A DNA stretch of 64,000 nucleotides from positions 112,821-176,820 of the forward strand of contig NC_043743.1 in the NCBI RefSeq assembly GCF_004337985.1, read 5' to 3'. Shown in pieces: positions 23,901 through 40,627 of this stretch (positions are counted from its first letter, which is position 1; the number at the start of each line of letters is the position of its first letter). The stretch comes from Pyricularia pennisetigena. Lineage: Eukaryota; Ascomycota; Sordariomycetes; Magnaporthales; Pyriculariaceae. The position numbers and the translations under genes are program-made. The notes beneath the pieces were generated by a model, which was not told where the DNA came from, did not search any database, and worked only from the letters and a program-made list of their open reading frames with translations.

Positions 23901-24599
23901 AGCTTCCCCTTCGTCCAGGTAAATCCTCAAGACTTGAGAGTTGTGCCTATCCACGACGCTGTCGTGTGTGTCCTTTCCTTCTCTTCACTTCTTTCCATTC
24001 TTTTACCACAGCTAAACCCTTACTTTCTTTTATTACCTACTATATATTGCCCAACTGGCTTGGCTTAGCTGCTTACATTCTTTTTTTGGAAAGGAAGAAA
24101 GCTGCCCTCTTTCGATTCTTCAAGTCTAATCTGGTTTATTACGACAAATACTACGTCTTCATTAGCACGTATATTCTTTCGCTCAGTTGCTCGACTTCCG
24201 GTTTATTTTGACACCTGGTTGTTCCTCTGTTCGCTTCCGTCTTTTGGCTCTTTGGTACAAAACCCCACATTCCTTTCAAGAAAACAAAACGACCGACGTC
24301 GACCTACGACTCTTCATCTGCGAAACCGATCAGAAGAGACAGACATCGTTTACTTGTGGGATACTTGCGGGACCTTAGAAGAATAGGAGGGATATCAGCT
24401 GTTCATGATCAACCCTGTCGACAACTTTTCGATTCTTAAAGCAGCGAGTCTGCTTTCTTTTATACTCTCGAGCTAGTTTCGACCTTTTATCCACCGGACA
24501 CCACGTTTAGTGATCAACCCGTCACTTGTTTATATAAAGCGGGCGCGCGCAAGAGCAGCGAAAGAGTTTTACGTTTTTTGTCGAGAGGATACCCTGGAA

Positions 24600-25853
24600 A
24601 TGTCTCCGATGCACATGAGCATGGCCCCAGTGGCTTACACGCCTATTTCGGACGCCATGGACCGTCACGAATACGGCATCAGCAAGAACCGCAAGACGGC
24701 GTCCACCGGCGGAGGTCGGGCCTGGAGTGAAGATGAGGTTAGTGTCATGTTTGTTTTCTCGCCAATTTGGTCTGGGATTCGTAAAAGAGGTCCTCGCTTG
24801 ATGTCGTGGGATGATCCACTTTGACTCGTTCGTGTCGTACATGTGTTGCGACAGGTACCGTTTCAGATAGTTGAGACGGAAAACGAGAGGCATGGCTGAC
24901 AAAGCATCTTTACAAACAACTAGGAAGTGTACTTGCTCCAGACACGCCTCCAGAAGATGCCTTACAAACACATCGCCGCCCACCTGAAGAAGACCGAGTT
25001 GGCATGCCGCCTGCATTACCACCAGCTTAGCCATGGCTCGAACCGCCGCAAGCGCACGACGAGCGTCTCGTCGGGCTCCTCGACCGGCGGCCACTCGCCC
25101 ACCATGCCGGCTACAATGCCATCCCCGATTCACGAGTCCGGGTCCCGTTCCGTCTCGCCCCCTGGTAGCGCAGGCTCATATAGGGCGGGATCTCCGGTCG
25201 GCCATGGCATCCAGCTACCCAGCATCATGTCAGCCAACAACAACAGCAACGACTCGCCTCGCCTTCCCGCCATTCTGCCCAAGCCTGCCTCCATGGGACT
25301 GACCATTCCGCCTTCGAGCTCGAGCCGCGGCTTCTCTTCGTCGGCTCTATCCGAGTCTGGCATGTCGCACAACGCACAATTGCTGCCCGCCGCCAACTTT
25401 GCGCCCAGCCACGCACCGCCGCACCACCCTTCATTGCGCCTCGACTGCAGTGTTACCCTGCCGCCGCCGCAGTCGGCTGCCCATTCGCAGATCGACATGT
25501 CGCGCTTGTCGGCCATCTACGCCGCCCACCGCACCGGCTTCTGGTCCGCTATCGCGGCCGAATACGGTCCCGGTGTCAGTGCCTCGGCCCTCGAGCAGGC
25601 GTGGAACAGCAATGCGCAGCCCATCAACAAGCAGCAGCAGCAGCAGCAGCCTTACCACTACGGTCACCAGACCCCTCAGCAAACCGTTACACCCATCACC
25701 CCCGTTCTCTCCCCTGAGGAACGTGAGGCCTACAGCATGCGGGCGGCTTCGGACAAGACGCGTATCTCTGCCATTCTCGGCATCGATGCAGACCCGCGTA
25801 GCCCCAAGGAGAGGGAAATTGTCAGGAGGATGGAGGAGAGAGTTGGCGCATAA
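24600..25853 (+). CDS. Myb-like DNA-binding protein
   Basis: Two exons, 24600-24737 and 24924-25853, encode 355 residues; the 186-nt intron falls inside the Myb repeat and its removal gives a continuous domain: GRAWSEDEEVYLLQTRLQ, KMPYKHIAAHLKKTELACRL, HYHQLSHGSNRRKR (about residues 38-91). The usual first Trp is present, and later aromatic positions are replaced by Tyr/His, as in many fungal single-repeat Myb proteins. The basic tail is followed by a long Ser/Pro-rich region. A second conserved-looking block, DMSRLSAIYAAHRTGFWSAI (about residues 235-270), is followed by a short poly-Q run and a C-terminal amphipathic segment rich in Arg/Glu. Likely a nuclear regulator; target unknown. Its 5' leader is pyrimidine-rich and may be long. 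The start is the first ATG in frame with the Myb exon that follows the leader; an upstream in-frame ATG (24510) would add an Arg/Ala-rich stretch. Confidence 0.85.
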
Positions 25854-26833
25854 GGTTGCCGCGTCTCGGGCCGTATGTTTGGGGAGGGTTTTTTCTTCTT
25901 CTTTCTCTTATATCATCTCGGCATGATTGGCTTTTCCGCTTTCGTTAGGCATGGCCTTTGGCCCTATTGGGGCCCATCTTCCGCGATAGATGATTTGGAT
26001 GACGATGGTTTTTTTTAATAATCTGTTGGTTTTGGAAACGTTGTTGCAGTCAACTTTGGCCCCACTTAAACCCTGACCCCCCTTTTTTTTCAAACCGGAA
26101 GAAGACAGGCTGTGACTGGGCTGGGACACATCATTTTTAACGACTCCACCTCCTCTTCTATTTCTTCAACCCCCCCACCTCCTTCTGCCCATGAATGGGA
26201 CAACGGCCAATCACTCTACGTCTCCTTGCCGTCGCTCTTTTGTGAGCAGTTTATAGTTTCGGTGGTCTGGCCTACGTGGGTGGCGCGACGGTTTGCGCCT
26301 TCCCAAAAAAGAACCTTGCTATTTATCAAGCTTCAATGCTCTATATACCTTTTGATTCAATTTCTCTTTCTCTTTTTTGTTTCTAGTTTCTTATATTATC
26401 CCTCATTTATGCTATTTAACTCTTCTTCTTCTTTCTTTTCCTTTTTTTTTCTTTTCTTTTTTTCTCTCATCATCAACTAAAGCAAATCGCAATTCTGGAC
26501 TCTTCGAATAACGATGGAGGACGACTGGGCTTTCCATTTCATATCTGGCTATTTACATACCTTTTTCGGTTGTCAATTTCTCTGCGTAACGATCATCCTT
26601 GGCGGCATTTTGTGGTTTTTTACTTCAAGGTTGGCTTTCTGGTCAAACCGCATGGTGGAAGCTCGCTCTTTAGTGCATTCGTCTTATTTTTCAAATTTCA
26701 AAACAAAAAAAAAAAAAAAAAGACGCTTGAAAATGTTCAACAATCATGCTGCTTACTATTTTGCCACTTGGGTCCTGTTATGCCTGACGCTTGAATAAAA
26801 AAAAACTTGGAAGATAAAAGCATAATACAACGA
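25854..26833. other. Convergent intergenic region
   Basis: Holds the 3' ends of the Myb gene (+) and the tail-anchored protein gene (-). T-rich, with a 17-base poly-A run at 26705-26721. No gene recognised. Confidence 0.6.
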
Positions 26834-28516
26834 TCAAAATGCATACAACATAAGATAATAGAGGAAGAACCAGAGGAGCACAAACCCTGCCACGCTCATT
26901 ATCCCCCACCAAACCTCATCTGGAATGCTCTGAAAGCTCTTACTGACCGCCTCGGCAAACTGCATCGGTGACTCCTTCCAGCCGCCAAAGGTGAAGGGCG
27001 CATCGTTCTTGGCCACACGGGCGAGCACCACGAGCATGTCTTCAGCATCCAACCGCTCCATGCGCCGGGCCCGAGCGACTATCTGCCGGAAGGCCTTGAT
27101 GGTCATATCGCCGGTCCAGGCTGGGTGGGTGAGGAAGGCTCTGATACCTGGCAGCGGCGGAGGCGCGCCGCGGTCGACTATCTCCACACCCCGAAAGTCG
27201 GGCGAAGCCGCATTGAGCTCATGGCACAGCGAGAGCCGTAGCCTGTTCCACCAGTCGATCCGGTTGACCTGTGTTCCAGGAGGACTCGGCATAAACCACC
27301 ACTGACGTGGGACTACCTCCATGACGAGCGACGGGTCTAGATGCAGCTGCTTATGGACGTGGCTGATGCCTTCACGACCCATGTCGCTCTGCGGGAAGAA
27401 CTCGTCGTGCGTGCGGCTCGACGGTGCCGTGCCGACGATGAGCGTCGGCGTCCCGGAGTTCTGCCGACGTCTTTTGACCTCGTCGTACAGCAGGCCCAGG
27501 AACTCATCGGCTTCGAGACAGTACCTTGTCGTGTACGCTGTAATGTCGGGCAAGAGGACAATGAGCGGCCGGGGCTCGTATGCTTGACCTCGGGCTTTGC
27601 GCTTCCATGATCGCGCCGTTAGGAGCCTGTCCACAATGTACTTGCGGTCTGCGGTGTGAAGTATCCGGTCGGCAAAGGCGCGCTTAAAGTGGCTCATGCG
27701 AGGGAAGCCTTTCTCTGTGCTGAGATACTCGGCTGGCGTTGGGAATATTTCCGGCTTGTCACGCACGGAGTGGAACCAGTAGTGCAGGATGTCTTCAAGC
27801 GGGCCTGGGCTGAGGTCAAGAAGGTCGGCATCAATGTCCTTGGCGAGACGCCGGACCACTGTGTTCAAGAAATCGAGGCTGTCTGGCCCGGGCGACTGCA
27901 CAAGGAAGGATGCAGAGGAGTACCAAGATGCGGCTAGGTTCGTGGAGCTGCCAGTCACCGGGGGTTTGGTCAGGCTAGAGACTATGTCCAAGGCTTGCTC
28001 GTACGTGTCCCCGTCCACCACAAACTTGGGAGATGAACTTTGGTTGGTTCGACTAGGCTCATTAGACAGGACGAGGCTTTGCGGCGCCTGCATCTCTTCG
28101 CGGAGGGTGACAGCTGAGGCGAAAAACCACTCAGGGTAATCCAAGAACCATCCTTGCGCAGTTTCATTAATGGAGAGAGGTTCGGCTTCTGAATTTGCCA
28201 GGGGTTCCTCGACACCATTTGCCTTTTGTGCAGTCTTGCCAAAATCTGCGAGAACATACACTCTGCTCTCGTTTCGCTTCGATTTACTTTGCAAGGCGTC
28301 CATTGGCTCTGGCCGTCTTTCCTTCTGGTCTTTGACAACATTTGGCGCGGCATTCCTGGATGATGATGTCTTGTGGCTAATGTTTGCTTTGTTGGTATCA
28401 TCGACAAGTAAAGGCGTGTTCTCCTTAGTTTCATCATCGGACCCATGAGAATTTAGAGCGTCCCATGATTCTTTGGATGACATGGACTCGCTGTCGCGCG
28501 CGACTGTTGAAGACAT
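26834..28516 (-). CDS. Tail-anchored protein with degenerate AAA-like core
   Basis: A single exon of 560 residues. Residues 1-115 are Ser/Asn/Glu-rich and probably disordered. The core (about 165-470) resembles the N-terminal, non-catalytic AAA-like module of large fungal Msp1-related ATPases: a beta-strand and glycine loop at FLVQSPGPDSLDFLNTVVRR (204-223) where a Walker A should be, with the GK[ST] missing; a hydrophobic strand RPLIVLLPDI (316-325) at the Walker B position without the DE pair; and a sensor-1-like strand TLIVGTAPSS (358-367). A helical segment follows (MTIKAFRQIVARARRMERL). The last 23 residues (538-560) are hydrophobic with almost nothing after them, which is a tail anchor. 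It is probably inserted in the outer mitochondrial, peroxisomal or ER membrane, with the body in the cytosol. It cannot bind and hydrolyse ATP in the usual way. The AAA relationship is by pattern, not alignment. Confidence 0.75.
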   Translation of the reverse strand: MSSTVARDSESMSSKESWDALNSHGSDDETKENTPLLVDDTNKANISHKTSSSRNAAPNVVKDQKERRPEPMDALQSKSKRNESRVYVLADFGKTAQKANGVEEPLANSEAEPLSINETAQGWFLDYPEWFFASAVTLREEMQAPQSLVLSNEPSRTNQSSSPKFVVDGDTYEQALDIVSSLTKPPVTGSSTNLAASWYSSASFLVQSPGPDSLDFLNTVVRRLAKDIDADLLDLSPGPLEDILHYWFHSVRDKPEIFPTPAEYLSTEKGFPRMSHFKRAFADRILHTADRKYIVDRLLTARSWKRKARGQAYEPRPLIVLLPDITAYTTRYCLEADEFLGLLYDEVKRRRQNSGTPTLIVGTAPSSRTHDEFFPQSDMGREGISHVHKQLHLDPSLVMEVVPRQWWFMPSPPGTQVNRIDWWNRLRLSLCHELNAASPDFRGVEIVDRGAPPPLPGIRAFLTHPAWTGDMTIKAFRQIVARARRMERLDAEDMLVVLARVAKNDAPFTFGGWKESPMQFAEAVSKSFQSIPDEVWWGIMSVAGFVLLWFFLYYLMLYAF

Positions 28517-34510
<5,994 letters not shown>

Positions 34511-35183
34511 GCTGTAGGTGTTGAGTGCTGTGGGCAGGACTTGGGCCTGTAGTTGCAAAATTTATGCTTGCTCGAACTTGAAAAAAAAAAAAGAAAAATT
34601 CTATCCATCATTTCTGATCACTCTCATACATGCAGTGTTTCCCATTTGCTAGAAACCAGCTTTTGAATGCAAGCGATTTATCTATCCTTGTTATCGGTGG
34701 AGAAACTATAACAAAGCCAGCGTAGAGATGGGTATAGAGATGGGCCACAGAACCACAGACTCGCTAAAAATGCATCTGACAGGAATCAGCACAAGGAAAT
34801 CAGTCCATCGACCAATATAGAACGTGGGGTCTCGTGGCCAAAACTGGAGACGGCAAGGTGAATATTGCCATGGCGGCGAAGGTTTTGCCATACGGGGTAG
34901 AGGACGAGACGGTAATCCAATACCGCATAAAAGATCTGACGTGGACTGTGCTTTCACCGACTGGCCCGGATCGACACAGGAAAATCATCAACCAGGTACA
35001 GCTATTTTATTTTAAACTTAACCTTTTTTTTCCCTGGCTTTTTTATTTTCTCCTGCGACTATGCAACTGCATTATTCATACGAATCATGAAAATCATTTT
35101 GTGGGGGCTTTGTTTCTCTCTCTCTCTCTCTGTCTTAACCTTTTTCTCAATTCCTTTTCCCTTACAGGGAAGCCCCCCCCCCC

Positions 35184-35897
35184 NNNNNNNNNNNNNNNNN
35201 NNNNNNNNNNNNNNNNNNNNNNNNNNNNNNNNNNNNNNNNNNNNNNNNNNNNNNNNNNNNNNNNNNNNNNNNNNNNNNNNNNNNNNNNNNNNNNNNNNNN
35301 NNNNNNNNNNNNNNNNNNNNNNNNNNNNNNNNNNNNNNNNNNNNNNNNNNNNNNNNNNNNNNNNNNNNNNNNNNNNNNNNNNNNNNNNNNNNNNNNNNNN
35401 NNNNNNNNNNNNNNNNNNNNNNNNNNNNNNNNNNNNNNNNNNNNNNNNNNNNNNNNNNNNNNNNNNNNNNNNNNNNNNNNNNNNNNNNNNNNNNNNNNNN
35501 NNNNNNNNNNNNNNNNNNNNNNNNNNNNNNNNNNNNNNNNNNNNNNNNNNNNNNNNNNNNNNNNNNNNNNNNNNNNNNNNNNNNNNNNNNNNNNNNNNNN
35601 NNNNNNNNNNNNNNNNNNNNNNNNNNNNNNNNNNNNNNNNNNNNNNNNNNNNNNNNNNNNNNNNNNNNNNNNNNNNNNNNNNNNNNNNNNNNNNNNNNNN
35701 NNNNNNNNNNNNNNNNNNNNNNNNNNNNNNNNNNNNNNNNNNNNNNNNNNNNNNNNNNNNNNNNNNNNNNNNNNNNNNNNNNNNNNNNNNNNNNNNNNNN
35801 NNNNNNNNNNNNNNNNNNNNNNNNNNNNNNNNNNNNNNNNNNNNNNNNNNNNNNNNNNNNNNNNNNNNNNNNNNNNNNNNNNNNNNNNNNNNNNNNN
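35184..35897. other. Assembly gap (714 N)
   Basis: Undetermined bases flanked by an 11-base C run on the left and a T run on the right, so the gap was probably caused by homopolymer failure. Apparent long frames crossing it are artefacts. Confidence 0.99.
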
Positions 35898-36497
35898 TTT
35901 TTTTTTTTGCCCTACTTACAGTACTCTTTCTCTGTCCATTCTTGATCTACGACTATTATTGGCTACGAGTGAAGCTATAGCACAACCTGGCTACAAGAGG
36001 ATGGGGTGGCGAACTCTGCCAGGGCATTTTTTACAACAACAACTGGAAAAGATTATGTTTAGTAATTGTTGGGCGCATATTATCCCCTCATCTGCAGTTG
36101 AAGCTTTTGGGCCTACACTAATTAAACGACATGGAAGATGGTGGCTTGGTTGTGTGGCGCGCGCGGGACCGCCTGTCGTCCCAAGTTGAGGCGATTGACA
36201 TCAAGATGGTGCATCAATTAGATAGGTTTGAGCATTGATGAAAAAAAAATTAGAGTGGCAGTTGATGTGTTTCCGCCAGATGAAAAATTTTCGAGTCTGT
36301 ACCTTAGTTAATTTTGATTTGGCCTGATGTCGGAGAAAAACGAGAAGCCTGCCTCGAGGTTGTTTCGTTTCCTCCACCTTTTCTTTTGTGTCTGTGGACG
36401 CGACCACCCACACCCCACGTTTGACATGTATTAGTTACGACTTTCTGCTATACTGTGGTACGGCGACAAGAATGCGCTTAGAGGGGGGCCTGCAGAG

Positions 36498-36524
36498 AAA
36501 AAAAAAAAAAAAAAAAAAAAAAAA
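36498..36524. repeat. Poly-A tract (about 27)
   Basis: Homopolymer run in intergenic DNA, preceded by a G-rich segment. No associated element or target-site duplication seen. Confidence 0.9.
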
Positions 36525-38521
36525 GAGAGAACGCGCAAGGAGAAACCCAAACGTCCGCCGCGGCCCGAGTTCCATCAGCCCAGTAAACAATTGTCTACCT
36601 TCCCGAGGACCGAAGGACCGAGTGGGTGAGAGGGACAACGTTATGCCTGTCTTGGGCTGGCCAGCTATAGCCAGTTAGGCAAGCTCGGCAAGACGAAGTA
36701 GCTATTACTGCGGCGTAGGTTGGAGGCCGCATTGGGGTCAACTATTTTGCGAGAGAGCTAGTGCCACGTTCTGCTAAACGATGCATCAGAAAAGAAAAAG
36801 AAAAAGAGGGGAGGACTCCCCTGGATCTCAATGCAAATTCTTCTTTGTCTACGGTAGTGTGTAAGTAGCCTGGGAGGTGGACAACTCGCGCATGCCGGCC
36901 GGGCCTGTTTCTTTGCAGATATCCATCTGTCGATAGTCTGGCCGTGGCTTATTCCCGTCGAAATCGGCTAAGGATGGAGATCTTTCGGATTCCAGATTGC
37001 TGGGCAGATAAAAAGCCGGAGCGGGGCCACCGTTGCATGAGCGCCACTTCGCATCTGATTGGTCAAGCCACCGTGGAAGCGTTTCCGCGGACAGGGTTGT
37101 CTTGTCTTTTAATAGCTCCCATTGGATGGGTCACTCAATGCTCGATGGCTGTGCTGCAGGGGTGCTAACGTTAGTTGTGGGTGGGTTAACCAGAGTTTTT
37201 ACCCTTTTTTGCTACTTGTTGTAGTAGAAGGGAAGGAAAGAAAAACATTTTTCCTTCGCTTGCATCTTGCAGTGGGATCTGTCAGACCCATGGATTCGGG
37301 TTCGGCCGCAGGAACAACAAAGCTATCAATGGAAGTCTTTGGTGGATGCGAAGTCGGCATGTGGGTGTTACGGGGGCTTGGAGACTACGACAAGCTGTGA
37401 TCCCCCCTAAGGACCCGTTAGCGCAAAATTCTATTTCAGCCTTCTAGGATGGGCGATTCTAGCCCTGCGAAGAAAACTCAGACATTTGTCTTGCATATCG
37501 ATTCGACCACCACCCCACGCATCTGTCAAACATGCCTGTTGTCACACGCAGCGGCGTGGCCGTCTTAACAGGGCGGTATCCGCTTACATGACAAATGTCA
37601 CCATCAAGGAATGTTGCGGAATATATCGTGTTGCGAATTCTTGCCGACATGTCCCCGATGCTAGGTGAAAGGGGTGAAAGTATTCTCGGGGCTGTGAATG
37701 ACAAAGAATTTAATAGAAAAAAAATTGGGGGAAAAAAATAATAATGCCACGTCCTCGCCTAGAAGCATCCGCGGCTTTCCGTGAGAGTCATCCATTCTTG
37801 ATATTATGCTGCTCGTCAAATACGCAAGCGCCATGCAGTAAGGTGCCAGAAATGTATTAGTCAAACTTGTCACCTCGCCAGGCAGCGCCCTCGTGATTGA
37901 TGGGATGAACGACTTTTTGCTCGTGTAATCACTTGGCAGCTCGCTCCAAAGCCAAAAGCCGAATGAGGCAGCCGAAAGGAGCGTTAAGTCCGGGTCGCGG
38001 AGGGAAAATTATATTCACTCACTCTCAGGACTCCGTGACGTGCAGCAAAAAAAAAAAAAATTCGTATAGACATTTCCAAGCATTACCAAGATATCGCTGA
38101 CTCTTCCAGGCATTTCCAAGGATGCGGGTTGCGGGTAAGGGAGCTTGGGCGCGTCTCGTCCGCGGAGTCGGGGCTGAGCTCCATTGGTACAAGACCCCGT
38201 TTCCCCGTCACTAGCCGGCCGATTGAACTAGAAAGGTCAAAAAAGAACAAGAACAACAGGTCACGTGGGCGGGCTCCCAAAACTGCGCCCGATTCGGTTA
38301 AATGTCGGTGTCGGATATCATTCGCTTGCTGGCCTTTTATCCGTAGTGTTGAGTCGTCTGTCTTTAAGGGGGTTCAGCTTGACATGGATCAATCGCCTTT
38401 TTCAAATTTTTTGAGGCCGCTCCAGACTACTTGGGGGCATGAGATTGAAGCGCCTCATTGACGGCGAAGGACCAATGATCACGTTGCATAAGCCTTGCGT
38501 GTTGGGGTGACGACAGCAAGG

Positions 38522-38524
<3 letters not shown>

Positions 38525-38585
<61 letters not shown>
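38525..38585. repeat. Poly-T tract (about 61)
   Basis: The longest homopolymer in the window. No flanking retroelement-like sequence is recognisable on either strand. Confidence 0.9.
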
Positions 38586-38588
<3 letters not shown>

Positions 38589-40388
38589 TCGGCTTATGGA
38601 GTTGGCGTACCTTGCATACAATACCATGAACTCGACTGACAAACCAACCAGAAGAGACCTGAGCCGTGCCACCGGCGTGGCTGTGCGATTTCCGCCCGGG
38701 GTTTGATCTGATGTGGCTGGCATGCACGACTTTTAGTGGACACAACAGGAAATCTCGACCGGTAATTAGTGGCTTTTGTTGGACTGGCCTGACTTGCAAG
38801 ACGGGGTAGGGCTGGTCGGGTGCCAATCCAATTGACACTGCTGCGCTTTAAAGGTGATAAGCTACTTAGTACTCCGTAATACTTTAATGAATTACCTAAT
38901 TACAGCCAGACTTGATTCACTGCCGTAATCTTCCTGCTAACTCGGCCTTAAAGAAAATCCCTTCCCCATTTGTCGCGTCAGTCTCTACCTGCGGCTTGGC
39001 TTTCGTATCTGTTCACTGCGGTTGCGGGGTTTCCGATGTAGGTGCCATGGCATTGTCCAACAGCACTCGGCTATTACTTTTTCCTACGATTTTTCTGCCG
39101 GCAACCAAAGACCCTGAATGATACCTGTACGAAAACCAAGACTTCGGTGAACCACACTTATCCTGGAAGAGTTGATTGAGTGAGGGTGGTTGCAGTGTTG
39201 GAACAGGGGGGTGTGTATGCCAAAGCCCATTCAAGGTGTGCAAATAGCCTTACGTGGTATTAATCCGAAAAAAGAAGAGCCCTACATAATACCAGCCAAT
39301 CTTGCATTGCTTGCCTTTTGCTTTGAGCCCACTTCTCCACAAGCCCGCTGTTTCTTGCTTTTATTTTTTTTTTTCCCCTGCTGGTCCTTTTTCCTAATTT
39401 GTCGTTTTTGTTTCTTATCCTATCTACCTCGTAAGGGGTCCGTGATTGAGGGACGTCAAGGCACGTCACCTGAGTAGTAGAGCATACTACCCCGTCGGTA
39501 CCTTACCTACCTTATCCATACCTTGTTTTCCTCATGATCTTCACTTTACCGGGATGATCTTGCAACCCGACTGCGCGAAGTATGAAGGTCCCTGCTTTAA
39601 CAAGCAGATCCGGTTGCAAGCTAAAAGATGACGACGAAATAAGCAGGAAAGACACGGGATTATTCATAGATTATGCTTTCTGAACATTATTGCAGCAGTA
39701 TAGTATATGCCTACTTCCATCATTTTGAAATTGTTCTGCAGTGGGGTGGGTGGAGTGTGCAGAACTATCTTTCATCATCAAGTTTGTACACATCCATTAA
39801 TTTGCAACGGATTACATATTCTGCATTTCAATCGCTACCATAAATTTGCTGGGCAATGTAATGCATTTGTCAAGCCACAAAGAGGCAGACAGACCATCGA
39901 CAAAAAAAAGTCGGCTCGCGGTCTCCGAGAGAGTCCGATCATCCGACCACCCAATCGCAGAGTCGAGGCTCTTGTCGATTTCTAAGGGCCAAATCGGCCC
40001 CCGACTTGGCTTGGACGCCGGCTTCCCCAATTGGCCTGTTGTGGCCTGTTTAGCAATGCGGCTGGGAGCAAAGAAGAAGCGAAACATTGCGTGATTCTGG
40101 CAGATTGTGCGTGCATGTGTACTCTGTATAATCAAACCACAGCGGACATACGAGAAATGCTACTTTTTTGCATACCTCTTCCAAACCGTAAGAGGTCCCC
40201 CCTCTTTGCTTGGGCAGCACCATCTGCCAATCCACAAACCCACCAAGAATGCTAGCAAGCGCAAGCCCCACGGCTAGGCTCGGACGGGCCCACATGACTC
40301 AATCACTTTTTTTTTGTTCGCTGACAAAAAAACTCTGCTTTGTGGAACCAGTATGGACACCCTGATTCGCACTTGACAAAAAAGACCC

Positions 40389-40625
40389 TTGGATCCACTG
40401 ATCCCTGCACTATGCGTCATCGCACATGGACGAAGACAGCGATCGGCTCTAATGGCACACCCCCCGTCTTTCAGCTCCCTCCGCGGTAACCCACACGCCT
40501 CCCATTTAAAGAACTTTGTCCCTCCTCCCACGTTCGCATATTTTGCCACTCCAAAATCGAAACCACAAATCCAACAAAACAACATCCCTATTATACAGCA
40601 TACTACCTTCAAATTCTCCGACTAA
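40389..40625 (+). promoter_or_regulatory. Candidate upstream ORF in the leader of the zinc-finger gene
   Basis: A 78-codon frame ends with TAA at 40623-40625, two bases before the main ATG at 40628. A second frame (40516-40719) starts upstream and overlaps the main start in another frame. They matter only if transcripts begin upstream of 40389 or 40516. A TTTAAA-like element at about 40504 would place the transcript start later and exclude both ATGs. Confidence 0.3.
40542..40550 (-). promoter_or_regulatory. PACE-like element (proteasome-associated control element)
   Basis: TTTGCCACT, the complement of AGTGGCAAA, lies 78 bases upstream of the start codon and differs at one position from the yeast Rpn4 site GGTGGCAAA. 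A nine-base match can occur by chance; it is noted because the adjacent gene is Rpn4-like. Confidence 0.3.
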
Positions 40626-40627
40626 AT

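Larger units (their letters stand above)
13700..24599. other. About 11 kb gene-free divergent intergenic region
   Basis: No open frame here has a recognisable domain or convincing coding character; the longest (for example 21983-22465 and 19505-19963, both plus) are Ser/Pro/Cys-rich and unsupported. It contains a 12-base N gap (14498-14509), poly-T runs at 18887-18911 and 23317-23335, a GA-rich/poly-A junction with an N at 20940, and a strongly pyrimidine-rich strand from about 23740 to 24240 leading into the Myb gene. It separates two divergent Myb/SANT-type genes, so it is probably regulatory plus long leaders. Confidence 0.5.
34511..40627. other. Intergenic, about 6 kb, with a large gap
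   Basis: Between ARO1 and the zinc-finger gene. An open frame at 34834-34994 ends at a possible donor but matches nothing, and any partner exon would fall in the 714-base gap. Poly-A lies at 36498-36524 and poly-T at 38525-38585. No convincing coding region from 36.2 to 40.3 kb; the last few hundred bases are the promoter and leader of the zinc-finger gene. Confidence 0.5.

Noticed and set aside
34834..36189. 451-codon plus-strand open frame
   Set aside because: Most of it is N gap; the flanking parts have no shared family and translate low-complexity sequence.
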